Positions 8,886 through 16,745 of a stretch of DNA of 64,000 nt are shown here, piece by piece. Position 1 is the first letter of the stretch. Each line of letters starts with the position of its first letter. Source of the stretch: Microbacterium oxydans (lineage in GTDB: Bacteria > Actinomycetota > Actinomycetes > Actinomycetales > Microbacteriaceae); contig NZ_JYIW01000024.1 in the NCBI RefSeq assembly GCF_000956525.1, positions 1 through 64,000 of the forward strand, written 5' to 3'. The position numbers were made by a program, and so were the translations under genes. The notes under the pieces are model-generated. The model was given only the letters and a program-made list of their open reading frames with translations, had not been told where the DNA came from and searched no databases.

Positions 8886-10137
8886 GGTCACCCTCTCGTC
8901 GTGCCTCCATTGTGCCGGATGGGTCCCGGGAGCCGGCGGGAAGTGTCGTCCACAGGCGTGCGGCGAGCAGGAGCGCCAGCAGGGCGGCGGTCGCGAGGAC
9001 CAGTGTGATCGGCCCGAAGCCGAGCAGTGTGGCTCCCCATCCGGCGATGGGATACGTCAGCAGCCACCAGCCGTGCGCGAGCGAGAACTGTGCTGCGAAG
9101 ACGTGGGGCAGATCGCGGTCGGTCACTGCGTCGCGGTAGATCCGCCCCATCGGGGCGAGGACGGCCGAATTGCCGGCGCCGGAGATGAACCAGATGGCGC
9201 AGAGCCAGGGGAGTGCCGCCGTGCCCGGTCGCATCGCCAGGACGGGCCAGACGAACAGCATCGCCGTCGCGAAGACCGACAGGCCCGTCAGCATGTAGGG
9301 CCGAGGAGCGACACGCTTCAGGATGCTCGGCATGAGCGCGGCGGACGCCAGGGACCCGGCGCCGAACGCGGCCAGGAGCCCAGCGGCCTGCGCCTCGGTT
9401 CCGCCGAGTTCGCTGCGCACCAGCGGTACGGTCAGCACCATGGCGATCGCGCCGACGGCAGCCAGGGCGAGGTGCAGCGCGAGCGCGCCACGCAGGGGGC
9501 CGACCGTGAACATCAGCCGGATGCCGCGGGTGAGCTCGGAACGGACGGTGTCGTCGTCGGATCCGGTGGTCTTCGGGATGGCGACGGAGAGGATGAGCAG
9601 CGCAGAGCCGAGGAACCCCACTCCTGTGCCCAGGAATAGCATCGACGAGGGCGCGAACACGAGGACGGCGGCCGCGATGGATGGCGAGGCCAGTGATTCC
9701 AGGTCGTAGGCCAGGCGGCTGAGGGCGAGCGCTCCGGTGTATTCGCGTTCGTCGGTGACGATGCGGGGAAGAGCGGCCTGGAACGTCGGGGTGAACAGCG
9801 CCGACGATCCCTGCAGCAGGAAGATCAGCAGATACGCGACGCCGATGCTGTCGACGAAGGGCAGGCAGACCGCGATCAGCGCGCGGGTGATGTCGGTGGC
9901 GACGAGCAGGCGCCTCGTGCCGACGCGGCGCGCGATGGCGGGTGCGAGCGGCCCGAGCAGGAGGAAGGTGAACATCTTGATGGCCAGCAGGGTGCCGAGC
10001 ACGGCTGCCGCATCGCCGCCTGCGACGTCGACCACGAGGAAGCCGATGGCGATCGTCGAGAGCCCGGTTCCCAAGAGCGCGACGACGTGCGCAGCGAAGA
10101 GCCGACGGAACGGTCGATGGCGGAGCACGATGAACAT
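8878..10137 (-). CDS. MFS transporter (ArsR-controlled efflux type)
   Basis: A 419-residue major facilitator with about 12 membrane helices and a central cytoplasmic loop (PKTTGSDDDTVRSELTRG). The LRHRPFRRLFAAHVVALLGTG start is typical of the DHA3-like drug efflux group in actinobacteria, and LLLGPLAPAIARRVGTRRLL carries the loop 2-3 signature. The ATG at 10137 was chosen because helix 1 starts immediately after it and because a promoter (TTGCGT, 17-bp spacer, AATACT) ends 5 bases upstream, giving a leaderless mRNA. It forms a two-gene operon with the downstream ArsR gene. The substrate is unknown; an ArsR partner suggests a metal, an oxidant or a drug signal. Confidence 0.88.
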   Translation of the reverse strand: MFIVLRHRPFRRLFAAHVVALLGTGLSTIAIGFLVVDVAGGDAAAVLGTLLAIKMFTFLLLGPLAPAIARRVGTRRLLVATDITRALIAVCLPFVDSIGVAYLLIFLLQGSSALFTPTFQAALPRIVTDEREYTGALALSRLAYDLESLASPSIAAAVLVFAPSSMLFLGTGVGFLGSALLILSVAIPKTTGSDDDTVRSELTRGIRLMFTVGPLRGALALHLALAAVGAIAMVLTVPLVRSELGGTEAQAAGLLAAFGAGSLASAALMPSILKRVAPRPYMLTGLSVFATAMLFVWPVLAMRPGTAALPWLCAIWFISGAGNSAVLAPMGRIYRDAVTDRDLPHVFAAQFSLAHGWWLLTYPIAGWGATLLGFGPITLVLATAALLALLLAARLWTTLPAGSRDPSGTMEARREGDHG

Positions 10138-10142
10138 ACTTC

Positions 10143-10171
10143 AGTATTTGCATATATGCGCAAATACGCAA
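10143..10171 (-). promoter_or_regulatory. Promoter with ArsR-type operator for the MFS-arsR operon
   Basis: On the minus strand, TTGCGT (10171-10166), a 17-bp spacer and AATACT (10148-10143) form a good promoter ending 5 bases before the ATG. The 8-bp inverted repeat gtatttgc (10144-10151) and gcaaatac (10160-10167) sits between and over the two boxes around an ATATAT core, as expected for an ArsR repressor site. Confidence 0.7.
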
Positions 10172-10214
10172 GAGTCTCACTCGGGCGGCATCCGTGCAGT
10201 GATACCGTGCAGCG

Positions 10215-10937
10215 GTGAGCACGGGACGCAACGAGCACGAGCACGGGCGAGACAGCGCCGCGGCGCCGCCCCTTCGACTACAGCGTACGAGCGCGGCCGA
10301 GCAGGTGGCTGACCTGCTCACCGGGTTGATCCTCGGAGGGAGCCTTCGTCCGGGCGAGCGGCTGCGTGAGAGCGCGCTGTCGCAGACGCTCGGTATCTCG
10401 CGCAACTCGGTGCGCGAGGGCATCCGTCTTCTCGAGCAGGGTCGGCTCGTGCGCTACGAGATGCATCGCGGCGCCGTCGTTGCGACCCCGACCATCGACG
10501 AGCTCGACGATCTCTACCGCACACGCGTGCACCTCGAGACGCTCGCGATCATGACCGCGCCCACGGTCGAGCAGATCGCCGCGCTCGAGGGGGCGTTCGA
10601 CACCCTCGTCGCCGCCGCGCACGACGGACAACCCCGCGACATCGTCGCCGCGGACATGGGCTTCCATGCCACTCTCGTCGAACGGCTCGGCAGTCGGCGC
10701 ATTTCCGCGTTCTTCGCGCAGGTCGCCACCGAGATGGGGTACTACCTGCTGATCCAGTCGCACGTGGACGACGAGCCGGCGCACGTCGACGACGCCGTGC
10801 TCGCCCAGCACCGGCTGCTTCTCGACATGGCGGTCGCCGGAGACGCGGATGCCGCCCGTGAGACACTGCTCGACCACCTGCGCGAGAACCATGAACGCAT
10901 CCGGCAGATCCTTCAGGACGGGGCGGGCCGGACGTGA
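10215..10937 (+). CDS. GntR family regulator, FadR subfamily (FCD domain)
   Basis: A 240-residue regulator. The N-terminal winged helix includes GGSLRPGERLRESALSQTLG and ISRNSVREGIRLLEQGRLV; the C-terminal all-helical FCD domain has a histidine/aspartate pattern (D..FHATLVERLGS and H..LLDMAVAGDADAA) that often binds a carboxylate ligand through a metal. The start is a GTG at 10215. It converges on the aldehyde dehydrogenase/transaminase operon and is divergent from the MFS gene. No ATTGTNNACAAT site lies before it, so it is less likely than the GntR gene at 31487 to own the shared operator. Confidence 0.87.
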   Translation: MSTGRNEHEHGRDSAAAPPLRLQRTSAAEQVADLLTGLILGGSLRPGERLRESALSQTLGISRNSVREGIRLLEQGRLVRYEMHRGAVVATPTIDELDDLYRTRVHLETLAIMTAPTVEQIAALEGAFDTLVAAAHDGQPRDIVAADMGFHATLVERLGSRRISAFFAQVATEMGYYLLIQSHVDDEPAHVDDAVLAQHRLLLDMAVAGDADAARETLLDHLRENHERIRQILQDGAGRT

Positions 10938-10940
10938 CGA

Positions 10941-10976
10941 AGGGCCCGGTTCCGCTCTCTGCGGATCCGGACCCCT
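10941..10976. terminator. Imperfect stem-loop between convergent genes
   Basis: The arms agggcccggttccgc (10941-10955) and gcggatccggacccct (10961-10976) pair with one or two mismatches around a 5-base loop, just after the GntR stop codon and before the aldehyde dehydrogenase stop codon. A bidirectional terminator is the likely role. Confidence 0.5.
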
Positions 10977-10988
10977 CGCTCGGTGTCT

Positions 10989-12476
10989 TCAGTTTCGGCG
11001 GGCCAGGTTGTAGAACCGGATCTCCTGGTACTCCTCGAGCCCCTCGCCGCTGCCCTCGCGCCCGAGACCCGAGGCCTTGGTGCCGCCGAAGGGCGCGGCG
11101 ACGTTCGAGACGATGCCCTGGTTGATGCCCACCATGCCGACATCGAGCCGATCCGCGACGTCGAACGCCCGGTCGATGCTCTCCGAGAAGACGTAGCTCG
11201 CGAGCCCGAACGGCGTGCTGTTCGCCTGCTCGAGTCCTTCCGCGTCCGTGTCGAACCGGGCGATCGCCGCCACCGGTCCGAAAATCTCCGTCAGCGCGAT
11301 ATCGGATGTCGCGGGCACCCGGTCGAGCACTGTCGCCTCGAAGAGATGACCGGGACCGCCGGGCGCGGAGCCGCCGAGTCGCAGTTCCGCGCCCTGAGCG
11401 ACGGCGTCGTCCACGAGGGCTGCGAGTCTGCGGACTGCACGATCGTCGATCACGGGACCGAGGGTGACCCCCTCGCCCAGGCCATTGCCGAGCACTGCCT
11501 GGGCCATCCGCTCGGTGAAACCCTCGACGAAGGCGTCGGCGATGCCGGACTGCACGAGGATCCGGTTGGCGGCGACGCAGGACTGCCCGCCGTTGCGAAG
11601 CTTCGCGACCACGGCGCCTTCGACAGCGCGTTCGAGATCGGCATCGTCGAAGACCAGGAGGGGAGCATTGCCACCGAGTTCCATCGAGCTCTTGATCACA
11701 TGCTGAGCGGCCTGCCCGAGGAGGATGCTCCCCACCCCGGTCGACCCCGTGAACGACACCTTGCGCACGCGGGGGTCCGCCATGAGCGCGGAGCTCATCC
11801 CGGCGGCATCCGTGGTGGTCACCACCTGGATGAGGTCTTCGGGAACACCCGCCTGCACGAAGATCTCCGCGACCGCGAGGGTCGTGAGAGGGGTGAGCTC
11901 GGCGGGCTTCACGACGGCGCCGCAGCCGACGGCGATCGCCGGGGCGATCTTGCGCGTCGCCATCGCCATCGGGAAGTTCCAGGGCGTGATCAGCAGGGCG
12001 GTCCCGATGGGGGCGCGGCTGGTGAGGATCGTGGAACCGCCAGCCGGGTTCTCACGGAAATTGCCGGCCGGCCGCAGGGCCTCTTCGGCATACCAGCGCA
12101 CGTAGTCGGCGGCATACTGCACCTCGCCGTACGCCTCGGCGAGCGGCTTGCCCATCTCGCGGGTGATGATGCGGGCCAGGCGGTGCTTCTGCTCGATCAG
12201 CAGGTCGTAGGCGTGGTGCAGCACATCGGAGCGGAGCCGCGCGGTCTCGCCCGCCCAGGCCCTCCCCGCCCGGTCGGCACGGCCGAGGGCGGCGAGGGCA
12301 TCGTCCACGGAATGATCGGGCGGCGTCGCGATCACCTGGCCGGTCGCGGGATCCCGCACGTCGAAGACGGCGGTCGTGCCAGTGCCCTGACGGTCCAGCA
12401 GGATGCTCGCGACCGCGGCATCCGAGCTCTCGACGAGCCCTGGGGCCACGTCGCGCACGATCTCGCGCACGATCAT
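10989..12476 (-). CDS. NAD(P)-dependent aldehyde dehydrogenase, succinate-semialdehyde dehydrogenase-like
   Basis: A 495-residue ALDH that oxidises an aldehyde to a carboxylate. The catalytic set is present: the cofactor-site PWNFPMAMATRKIAPA, the general base in MELGGNAPLLVF, the nucleophilic cysteine in NGGQSCVAANR, and the C-terminal PFGGTKASGLGREGS. The pattern is closest to succinate-semialdehyde dehydrogenases (GabD type). It overlaps the upstream class III transaminase by four bases. The pair is the classical arrangement in which an omega-amine is transaminated to an aldehyde and then oxidised, as for GABA, putrescine-derived amines or beta-alanine. The exact substrate is not determinable from the sequence. 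Confidence 0.9.
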   Translation of the reverse strand: MIVREIVRDVAPGLVESSDAAVASILLDRQGTGTTAVFDVRDPATGQVIATPPDHSVDDALAALGRADRAGRAWAGETARLRSDVLHHAYDLLIEQKHRLARIITREMGKPLAEAYGEVQYAADYVRWYAEEALRPAGNFRENPAGGSTILTSRAPIGTALLITPWNFPMAMATRKIAPAIAVGCGAVVKPAELTPLTTLAVAEIFVQAGVPEDLIQVVTTTDAAGMSSALMADPRVRKVSFTGSTGVGSILLGQAAQHVIKSSMELGGNAPLLVFDDADLERAVEGAVVAKLRNGGQSCVAANRILVQSGIADAFVEGFTERMAQAVLGNGLGEGVTLGPVIDDRAVRRLAALVDDAVAQGAELRLGGSAPGGPGHLFEATVLDRVPATSDIALTEIFGPVAAIARFDTDAEGLEQANSTPFGLASYVFSESIDRAFDVADRLDVGMVGINQGIVSNVAAPFGGTKASGLGREGSGEGLEEYQEIRFYNLARRN

Positions 12477-13747
12477 CGCACCGACTCCAGCGCCGGGGCG
12501 ACAGCATCCATCGCCGACACGGCCGCAGCGACGATGCCACGCAGCTCGTCATCGGTGGTGGTGAACGGGGGGCTGATCTGCACAACGTTCCCCCGCAGGG
12601 GGCGGGCGATCCATCCCGTGTCGACCATGCGGTCCGTGACCTGCTCCGCCGAGAGCTCGGGACGCAACTGGATGCCGCCGAGGAGGCCGGCCACCCGGGT
12701 CTCCTCGATCCGCGTGTCGGCGGCGAGCGCAGCGAACTCGGTCGTCAGCACGCCCTCCAGATGCTGCACGCGGTCCAGCAGACCCTCGCGCTCGATGATC
12801 TCGATGTTCTTGAGAGCGAGTGCGGCGGACGTCGCATGGCCCGAATACGTGGTGCCGTGCCGGTAGATGGGTGCGCCGGTGCGGTAGAACGGTTCCCACA
12901 CCTCAGGGGCGACGATGATGCCGCCGACTGCCGAGTATCCCGAGGAGATGCCCTTCGCCATCGCGACGATGTGCGGCCGCAGGCCGTAGCGCTGTGCGGC
13001 GAACCAGTGCCCGGTACGCCCGAAGCCGGTGATCACCTCGTCGAGGATGAGCAGGATGTCGTGCTCGTCGGCGATCTGCTGGAGCCCCTCCAGGTAGCCG
13101 GGAGCGGGCGGGATCACCCCACCGGTGCCCAGGATCGGCTCGGCGATGATCGCGGCGATGCGCTCGGGGCCGATCTCGGCGACGGTCGCGCGCACCCGAT
13201 CGATGTCGGAGGTGTCGACGCGCGCGGTCTCGGGCACCAGTGATGCGGTGCCATAGCCCTCGCGGTTGAAATCGAGTCCCGCGACGCTCGTGCCGTAGGC
13301 GTGGAGTCCGTGATAGCTGAGGTCGCGGCTGAGGATCGTCGTCTTCTCGGGCCGGCCCTGCACCTGCCAGTAGCGTCGAGCGAGCTTGAGGGCGACGTCG
13401 ATGGAGTCGGATCCGCCGCTGTTGAGGATGATCTTCGAGTCTGCGACGGGGGCGAGCGTCGCGACCTTCTCGGCGAGCTCGATCGCTCGGTCGTTCAGGT
13501 ATCGCCCGAACACGTGATAGGTCTCGAGCCGCTGCATCTGGTCGGCGGCGGCTTCCGCCATCTCGGCGCGGCCGTGGCCGATGTTGGCGTGCCACAGCCC
13601 CGCGGTGCCGTCGAAGAGGCGCTGACCGGTCGTGGTGAAGACGTAGTTGCCCTCGCCGCGATCGATGACGATCTGACGGCCGAGGACGGACGGCATGTGG
13701 GCCTGTGCGCTCCAGAGTGCGGAGCCGGAGCCGGTCGATTCGTGCAT
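12473..13747 (-). CDS. Class III (omega-amino acid type) aminotransferase
   Basis: A 424-residue PLP enzyme of fold type I. Visible motifs are the GTAGLWHANIGHG substrate-entry region, the NSGGSDSIDVALKLAR cofactor-phosphate region (where GSEAN is usual), the PLP aspartate in LLILDEVITGFGRTG, and the Schiff-base lysine in VAMAKGISSGY. This set is typical of beta-alanine/putrescine/taurine-pyruvate transaminases. The start ATG at 13747 is preceded by GAGG at a usable distance. It is the first gene of an operon with the aldehyde dehydrogenase. The minus-strand -10 box TACAAT at 13794-13799 coincides with a degenerate copy of the ATTGTNNACAAT operator, which ties this operon to the island's regulator. 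Confidence 0.9.
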   Translation of the reverse strand: MHESTGSGSALWSAQAHMPSVLGRQIVIDRGEGNYVFTTTGQRLFDGTAGLWHANIGHGRAEMAEAAADQMQRLETYHVFGRYLNDRAIELAEKVATLAPVADSKIILNSGGSDSIDVALKLARRYWQVQGRPEKTTILSRDLSYHGLHAYGTSVAGLDFNREGYGTASLVPETARVDTSDIDRVRATVAEIGPERIAAIIAEPILGTGGVIPPAPGYLEGLQQIADEHDILLILDEVITGFGRTGHWFAAQRYGLRPHIVAMAKGISSGYSAVGGIIVAPEVWEPFYRTGAPIYRHGTTYSGHATSAALALKNIEIIEREGLLDRVQHLEGVLTTEFAALAADTRIEETRVAGLLGGIQLRPELSAEQVTDRMVDTGWIARPLRGNVVQISPPFTTTDDELRGIVAAAVSAMDAVAPALESVR

Positions 13748-13793
13748 GAGCTCTCTTTCCTCTACTGCGGGGAGTGTTTTGCGTTCCCGCCGA

Positions 13794-13865
13794 ATTGTAG
13801 GGCAATACTACGATGAGGCATCACTCAGCACCAGCTTTTTCGCAATATTGTAGATTGTTGACATT
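13794..13865. promoter_or_regulatory. Divergent control region with two degenerate GntR-type operators
   Basis: Two sites related to ATTGTNNACAAT lie between the divergent genes. ATTGTAG-GGCAAT at 13794-13806 overlaps the minus-strand -10 box TACAAT of the transaminase. ATTGTTGACATT at 13854-13865 matches the consensus in 11 of 12 positions and contains TTGACA. The region is markedly more AT-rich than its surroundings. Confidence 0.55.
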
Positions 13866-13891
13866 TAGATTTTTGATCTCGGAGGAACGAC

Positions 13892-14947
13892 ATGAGCGTG
13901 TACGCGATATCCGTCCTGGCTGGCGACGGCATCGGTCCGGAGGTGATGCCCGTGGCGATCGACGTTCTCGAGGCCGCCACCCGCGACCACGGCATCCACC
14001 TCGACTGGCACATCCAGCCCTGGGGTTCCGACTACTTCCGCACCCACGGCCGCATGATGCCCGTCGACGCCCTCGAGACCATGGCCGCGACCGACGCGGT
14101 CTTCCTCGGCGCCGTCGGGCACCCCGATGTGTCGGACGTCGAGACCCTGTGGGGCATGCTGATCCCGATCCGTCGAGAGTTCGACCAGTACGTCAACCTG
14201 CGGCCGGTGCGCTCGTTCCGCGGCGTCCGGTCCTCACTCGCCGGCGATCCCGAGATCGACACGGTGATCGTGCGCGAGAACGTCGAGGGGGAGTACTCCG
14301 CAATCGGCGGGCGCAGCTATCAGGGCACCCCATACGAGGCAGCCCACCAGCAGTCGATCTTCACGAGGCACGGCGTCGAGCGGATCGCGCGGTACGCGGT
14401 GGGCGTCGCGCGCTCCCGTTCGGGTCGGTTGGTCTCGGCCACCAAGTCGAACGGCATCATCCACACCATGCCGTTCTGGGACGAGATCGTGGCGGAGGTC
14501 GTCGCCGACGAGGGGGGAGTGCAGCTCGAGTCCGTGCTCATCGACGCGCTCGCCGCGCGGGCGGTGCGAGCCCCGGCGAGCCTCGACGTGATCGTCGCCT
14601 CGAATCTGTTCGGCGACATCCTGTCCGACCTCGTCGCCGGTGCGGTCGGCTCCATCGGCATCGCCCCGAGCGCCAACCTCAATCCCGAGCGCCGCCATCC
14701 GTCGATGTTCGAGCCCGTGCACGGCTCGGCGCCCGACATCGCCGGGCAGGGGATCGCGAATCCGATCGGTCAGATCTGGGCAGGGGCGATGATGCTGCGC
14801 CATCTCGGGCACGGCGAGCGGGCGGATGCGGTGGAGGCGGCATTCACGACGGTCATCGAACGCGGCGACGTGACGGCCGATCTCGGCGGCACGCTGTCGA
14901 CGGCTGAAGTGGGGACGGCCGTGATCGCGGAGCTGACCCGTGCGTGA
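13892..14947 (+). CDS. Tartrate / D-malate dehydrogenase (decarboxylating), isopropylmalate dehydrogenase family
   Basis: A 351-residue beta-decarboxylating dehydrogenase. The LAGDGIGPEVMPVAIDVLEA start, the substrate region LIPIRREFDQYVNLRPVR, VRENVEGEYS, the catalytic lysine in SATKSNGI, the metal-binding aspartates in SNLFGDILSDL and the cofactor loop EPVHGSAPDIAG are all seen. The REFDQYVNLRPVR and LWGMLIPI features separate tartrate/D-malate enzymes from isocitrate or isopropylmalate dehydrogenases. The ATG has GGAGGAACG seven bases upstream. It is divergent from the transaminase operon and 129 bp before the ABC importer. A role in processing a malate- or tartrate-like product is plausible; the true substrate is not known. 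Confidence 0.88.
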   Translation: MSVYAISVLAGDGIGPEVMPVAIDVLEAATRDHGIHLDWHIQPWGSDYFRTHGRMMPVDALETMAATDAVFLGAVGHPDVSDVETLWGMLIPIRREFDQYVNLRPVRSFRGVRSSLAGDPEIDTVIVRENVEGEYSAIGGRSYQGTPYEAAHQQSIFTRHGVERIARYAVGVARSRSGRLVSATKSNGIIHTMPFWDEIVAEVVADEGGVQLESVLIDALAARAVRAPASLDVIVASNLFGDILSDLVAGAVGSIGIAPSANLNPERRHPSMFEPVHGSAPDIAGQGIANPIGQIWAGAMMLRHLGHGERADAVEAAFTTVIERGDVTADLGGTLSTAEVGTAVIAELTRA

Positions 14948-14985
14948 GCGCTGTTACGGGGATGTTGCGATCTGATTTCCCAATC

Positions 14986-15024
14986 GTTGGATTGTTGACA
15001 ATCCAACAGAAGCGGGGTTACGCT
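14986..15024 (+). promoter_or_regulatory. Importer operon promoter with perfect GntR-type operator
   Basis: A perfect 22-bp palindrome (14986-15007) has 10-bp arms gttggattgt and acaatccaac around tg, containing ATTGTTGACAAT. TTGACA at 14995-15000 inside it, an 18-bp spacer and TACGCT at 15019-15024 form the likely promoter. A bound regulator would cover the -35 box. Confidence 0.75.
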
Positions 15025-15076
15025 CGCCCCACAGGTCAGCTTAGGTGGCAGACCCAGACACCTTCTACGGGGGACC

Positions 15077-16726
15077 ATGAACAGTCTCGAAGTGACGGAT
15101 CTGCGGGTATCCATCGGTCGTCGTGCGATCGTCAAGGGGACCACGTTCTCCGTCGGTGTCGGCCAGCGGCTGTGCCTCCTCGGTGAATCCGGATCGGGCA
15201 AGTCCCTCACCGCCAGCGCCGTTCTCGGCCGCCTTCCCGCCAACGCCGTCGCAACCGGCAGCATCCGGATCAACGGCGTGGAGGTGCTCGGCATGCGGGC
15301 GTCGAAGCGACCGGAGGAAGCGCGCGTCGCCATGGTCTTCCAGGACTCGGCCGTCGCCCTCAACCCCCTCGTCCGCGTCGGCGAGCAGATCATCGAGCCG
15401 CTGCGCCGGCACCGGGGCCTGAGCCGCGCCGCCGCCGAGGCCGCCGCTGTCGAACTCGCCGAGTCGGTCGGCCTCCCCGACCCGGCATCCCTCATCCGGC
15501 GGTTCTCGGCCGAGCTCTCCGGCGGCCAGCGCCAGCGCGTCTGCATCGCCCTCGCACTCGCCTGCAACACGCGCCTCATGGTCGCCGACGAGCCGACGAC
15601 GGCTCTCGACGTCGTCACCCAGAAGCGCGTCCTCGACGTGCTGAAGAAATACACCGCGGGGCAGAACACTCCCGCGCTCCTCTTCATCACGCACGACTTC
15701 GCCGTGGCATCGGAGCTCTGCAGCGACGCGGTCGTCATGAAGGACGGCGACGTGGTCGAGCAGGGCCGCATCGACACGATCTTCGCCACCCCCACCGATC
15801 CCTACACGCGGGAGCTGATCCGGGCCGCCCGCGCCGCGACCGTCGAGCCCTACGTCGAGCAGTTCCGCGCCGAGCTCGCGGCGGGCAATTCCACGCCCGA
15901 CATCGAGACCACCGCGGCCTCGTTCTTCGACATCGGCGAGGTCAGCCGTGCCTACGCGATGCCGAAGACGAGCCTGTTCGCGAGACGCGAGACCAAGACC
16001 GCGCTGCACCCGACGAGCCTCGTGATCGAGGAGGGCTCGCGCGTCGGCATCGTCGGAGTCTCCGGCTCGGGCAAGACCACCCTGCTGCGCATCATGCTCG
16101 CTCTCGAGTCGACCGACACCGGAGCTGTCACCTGCCAGGGGAACGAGGTGTACCCAGCCGATGTCCGCAGACTCAAGTGGTACCGCCGCAAGGTGCAGTA
16201 CGTGCCCCAGGACCCGGCCAGCACGCTCGACCCGCTCATGACGGTGCGCAATCTCGTGCGCGAACCCCTCGTGCGCCTCGGTGTCACGGGCGACCACGAC
16301 GCGATGGTGAAAGAGGCGCTGGACTCCGTCGGCCTCGACGAGAAGTTCATGAACCGTCGCGCGAACGAGCTGTCCGGCGGCCAGGCCCAGCGCCTCGCGA
16401 TCGCCCGCGCGATCGCCACCCGGCCCGACTTCCTTCTCGCCGACGAGCCTGTCAGCGGACTCGACCTCCCCATGCGGGAGGCGATCGTCGCCCTGCTCCG
16501 TCGCATCTCGGAGGAGCGCGGCACCGGCATCCTCGTCGTCTCGCACGACCTCTCGATGGTCGCGAGCCTCTGCGAGCGCACCGTCGTCATGCACGGCGGG
16601 AACGTCATCGAGGACCGGCCGACCAAGCACCTCCTCGCCGCCCCGAACCACGAACGCACCCGAGAGCTCGTCGATGCGATCCCCGTGCTGCAGGTCGCCC
16701 CCGCCGAGCTCGCGCCGGCCGTCTGA
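15077..16726 (+). CDS. ABC importer ATP-binding protein with two fused ATPase domains (Opp/Dpp type)
   Basis: A 549-residue cytoplasmic ATPase with two complete ABC modules in one chain. Domain 1 has Walker A GESGSGKS at residues 36-43, signature LSGGQRQRV and Walker B MVADEPTTALD; domain 2 has Walker A GVSGSGKT at 327-334, signature LSGGQAQRL and Walker B LLADEPVSGLD. The sequence corresponds to OppD/DppD and OppF/DppF joined. It is the first gene of the importer operon, with the permease following after 19 bp. The ATG at 15077 follows ggggga, a usable ribosome site. With a fused permease and a single binding protein, the importer needs only three polypeptides. Transported substrate: probably a peptide-like or small cationic compound, by family only. 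Confidence 0.92.
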   Translation: MNSLEVTDLRVSIGRRAIVKGTTFSVGVGQRLCLLGESGSGKSLTASAVLGRLPANAVATGSIRINGVEVLGMRASKRPEEARVAMVFQDSAVALNPLVRVGEQIIEPLRRHRGLSRAAAEAAAVELAESVGLPDPASLIRRFSAELSGGQRQRVCIALALACNTRLMVADEPTTALDVVTQKRVLDVLKKYTAGQNTPALLFITHDFAVASELCSDAVVMKDGDVVEQGRIDTIFATPTDPYTRELIRAARAATVEPYVEQFRAELAAGNSTPDIETTAASFFDIGEVSRAYAMPKTSLFARRETKTALHPTSLVIEEGSRVGIVGVSGSGKTTLLRIMLALESTDTGAVTCQGNEVYPADVRRLKWYRRKVQYVPQDPASTLDPLMTVRNLVREPLVRLGVTGDHDAMVKEALDSVGLDEKFMNRRANELSGGQAQRLAIARAIATRPDFLLADEPVSGLDLPMREAIVALLRRISEERGTGILVVSHDLSMVASLCERTVVMHGGNVIEDRPTKHLLAAPNHERTRELVDAIPVLQVAPAELAPAV

Positions 16727-16745
16727 GGCAAGGAAAGGACACCCG

